In this document: one piece after another, positions 25,225 to 27,095 of the stretch
Layout: every line of letters begins with the position of its first letter
Numbering within the stretch: the stretch's first letter is position 1
Assembly: GCA_948517135.1 (NCBI GenBank)
Contig: CAORJJ010000021.1
Span: 1 to 27,095 of the forward strand
DNA from: an uncultured Clostridia bacterium
GTDB taxonomy: Bacteria; Bacillota; Clostridia; TANB77; CAG-508
Length of the DNA stretch: 27,095 nt
Reading direction: 5' to 3'
Made by a program: the position numbers and the translations under genes
Notes under the pieces: generated by a model
What the model saw: the letters and a program-made list of their open reading frames with translations, nothing else
The model's database searches: none
What the model was told of the DNA's origin: nothing

Positions 25225-27006
25225 TTATTCTTGTGTAGGAGAAATTTCTAAATAATTTATAACTTCATTTAGTATCTTTCCTGCAATAGGAGCTGCAACA
25301 GTTCCACCTTGATGTCCAGCTTCTCCTGTTGGATTATAAAGAGTAACTAAAATTGCTACTTTAGGATTATCTGTTGGAGCAACTCCAATAAAGGAAGTAA
25401 CATATTTTCCAGTATTTACACCATCTTCTGATGTTCCAGTTTTACCACCAACATTATATCCTTGAACTCTAGCATTTTTTCCAGTTCCTTCTGATACAAC
25501 AGATGTCATCATACTTAAAACTTTTTCTGATGTTTCTTTAGAAATTACATTATCTTTAAAAACTGGTTCTATATCTTTTCTTTCTCCAGTTTTTGAATCT
25601 ACTATTGCTTTTACAACTCTAGGCTTTACATATACTCCATCATTTGCAATGCTTGATACCATTGTAATCATTTGAATTGGTGTAACTTCAAATCTTTGAC
25701 CAAAACTAATTGTTGCAAGTTCAACTGGACCAACTTTTTCTTCTTTTAAAAATATTGATTTTGCTTCTCCTATTAAATCAATTCCTGTCTTTTCTAAAAA
25801 TCCGAATTTTCTCAAATATTCATAATATTTAGGCACACCTAATTTTTGACCTAAGCCTATAAAAACAGGATTACATGAATTCATCAATCCTTCTCTTAAA
25901 CTTTCAGAACCATGAGGTCTATAATATCTCCAACACTTAATTCTAACACCTGCAATTTCAATTGCTCCATTACAACAATATGCACCTTGCCTATCTGTTT
26001 CTGCAATTCCTTCTTCTAAAGATGCTGATGCTGTTACAAGTTTAAATGTCGAACCAGGCTCATATGTATCAGCAATTGCTTTATTTCTCCACATTGCTTG
26101 TAAATATGTATTTTTTTCTTTACTTTCTAATTCACTCCACATTGATGCAATATTTTCATCAGTAACTTCATATGGGTTATTTAAGTCATAGTATGGATAT
26201 GTTGCCATTGCAAGTATATCTCCATTATTTGGATCCATAATAATAACATTTCCACCATCTGTACATATATTTTCAATACAAGCTTGTTCTAAGTATTTCT
26301 CAACAATTCCTTGGATATTCATATCTATGCTTAATATCAAATCATTTCCTTTGTTTGAATTCTCATAGTTTTCTCCATTGTCTCCTATAATATTCCCTTT
26401 TGCATCCATCATTTTGCTTATACTTCCATTTTCTCCAGTTAAAACTTCATCATATTTTGCTTCAATTCCATCTAATCCTTGATTATCACTACCTATAAAT
26501 CCAATAATATGTGAAGCAAGTGTTGAATATGGATAATATCTTTTTGTATCTTCATCAATATTAATTCCTGAAAATATATTATTTTCTTGCATCCAAATTC
26601 TTAATTCATCTGTTTTATCTTTATCAACTCTCTTAACTATTGTTTCTATTGAACTATTTTTATTTACTTTTTTTAGTACTTTTTCATAATCTAATTCAAA
26701 AATTTCAGAAAAAGCTTTAGCTACCTTTTCTTTATTTTCTTTTAAAATATTTAGAGGATTAACTGAAACAGATTGGACTGAGCTACTTTGAGCTAAAATA
26801 ATTTCTCCACTTGAATCATATATTGTTCCTCTATTAGCTGTAATAGTTCTACTAACATGTAACTGATTATTAGCTTTTGAATACCAATCTTTTCCTTCAA
26901 CAAGCTGTATTATTACAAGTCTTATTATAATTATTAACCATACACAATTACATACTAATAATATAAAAACTAATTTCTTTTTTGAATCTAAATTACTATT
27001 AATCAT
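25225..27006 (-). CDS. spoVD: Class B penicillin-binding protein, SpoVD/FtsI type
   Basis: Transpeptidase that cross-links peptidoglycan, working with a SEDS polymerase such as the one encoded nearby. The 593-residue product has a short cytoplasmic start and one membrane anchor (about 11-35). The PBP dimerisation domain has RGTIYDSSGEIIA-like sequence (59-71), and the transpeptidase domain carries the three active-site motifs: STFK (319-322), SCN (377-379) and KTGT (522-525). It ends soon after that domain, so the C-terminal PASTA domain of Bacillus SpoVD is missing. Position directly before murE fits spoVD or ftsI; the symbol is the more likely of the two, not certain. GGAGG lies four bases from the ATG. 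Confidence 0.9.
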   Translation of the reverse strand: MINSNLDSKKKLVFILLVCNCVWLIIIIRLVIIQLVEGKDWYSKANNQLHVSRTITANRGTIYDSSGEIILAQSSSVQSVSVNPLNILKENKEKVAKAFSEIFELDYEKVLKKVNKNSSIETIVKRVDKDKTDELRIWMQENNIFSGINIDEDTKRYYPYSTLASHIIGFIGSDNQGLDGIEAKYDEVLTGENGSISKMMDAKGNIIGDNGENYENSNKGNDLILSIDMNIQGIVEKYLEQACIENICTDGGNVIIMDPNNGDILAMATYPYYDLNNPYEVTDENIASMWSELESKEKNTYLQAMWRNKAIADTYEPGSTFKLVTASASLEEGIAETDRQGAYCCNGAIEIAGVRIKCWRYYRPHGSESLREGLMNSCNPVFIGLGQKLGVPKYYEYLRKFGFLEKTGIDLIGEAKSIFLKEEKVGPVELATISFGQRFEVTPIQMITMVSSIANDGVYVKPRVVKAIVDSKTGERKDIEPVFKDNVISKETSEKVLSMMTSVVSEGTGKNARVQGYNVGGKTGTSEDGVNTGKYVTSFIGVAPTDNPKVAILVTLYNPTGEAGHQGGTVAAPIAGKILNEVINYLEISPTQE

Positions 27007-27062
27007 AATGCCTCCAATCTTTTTGTTATTTAATTTTATTAATAAATTTTCAAAAAAGAACT

Positions 27063-27095
27063 AAAAAAACATTATCATATTAATAAATATAATAA
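27063..27095 (-). terminator. Possible terminator of the gene upstream of the PBP gene
   Basis: TTATTATA pairs with TATGATAA (one G-U) around an 8-base loop and is followed, after TG, by seven T residues. The stem is all A-T and is cut by the window edge, so it is a weak call. Confidence 0.35.

Noticed and set aside
1..27095. Mycoplasma-type code with TGA as tryptophan, suggested by the absence of TGA stops
   Set aside because: Conserved Trp positions use TGG, frames are intact under the standard code, and the sample of stops is small.
1..27095. Insertion sequences, prophage, CRISPR, tRNA or rRNA genes
   Set aside because: No transposase or integrase motifs, terminal repeats, regular repeat-spacer arrays or RNA gene signatures were seen.

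Overview
The window is a strongly AT-rich bacterial chromosome segment in which every convincing gene lies on the minus strand, so it reads from right to left. The organism is most likely a low-GC Firmicute of the Clostridia type. Evidence for this is the clostridial-looking S12, EF-Tu and EF-G, the topA/trmFO neighbourhood, a SpoVD-MurE-MraY-SpoVE/FtsW-MurG wall cluster, strong AGGAGG ribosome sites with some GTG and TTG starts, and sigma-A-like promoters. MurE carries the DNPR motif typical of meso-diaminopimelate peptidoglycan. The standard bacterial code fits: genes end in TAA or TAG and Trp is TGG. Species cannot be named from this.

Layout in transcription order. (1) 27006-20338: peptidoglycan cluster, a class B PBP (spoVD/ftsI type), murE, mraY, ftsW/spoVE and murG; murF and murD are absent from their usual places. 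A 554-codon gene of unknown function (20326-18662) follows murG by 11 nt. (2) 18583-16487: topA with its own promoter and a strong terminator. (3) 16272-10604: a 1433-residue unknown protein with a large internal duplication, followed 14 nt later by trmFO. (4) 10574-6948: a promoter-led unit of unrecognised genes: a 39-residue microprotein missed by length cut-offs, a 714-residue coiled-coil protein, a single-pass membrane protein interrupted by an in-frame TAG, and a 75-residue protein. (5) 6897-2040: the str genes rpsL, rpsG, fusA and tuf, with structured RNA in the leader and in the rpsL-rpsG spacer, a separate tuf promoter and a tuf terminator. (6) 2028-1: a 251-residue unknown protein, plsX behind an operator-like palindrome, and the first codons of another gene.

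The known genes are core: wall synthesis, chromosome supercoiling, tRNA U54 methylation, translation and phospholipid initiation. The interest lies in the unrecognised genes threaded between them. The 1433- and 554-residue proteins flank topA and appear to share a module. The 714-, 271- and 1433-residue products are highly charged and carry either a membrane segment or amphipathic helices, so they may form an envelope- or nucleoid-associated set; that is inference. Two observations stand out at nucleotide level: a perfect 11-bp hairpin placed exactly between the Shine-Dalgarno and the start codon of the 714-codon gene, and a reading frame that continues for 33 codons past a TAG and ends right at the next gene's ribosome site. 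No mobile element, CRISPR array, tRNA or rRNA was seen.
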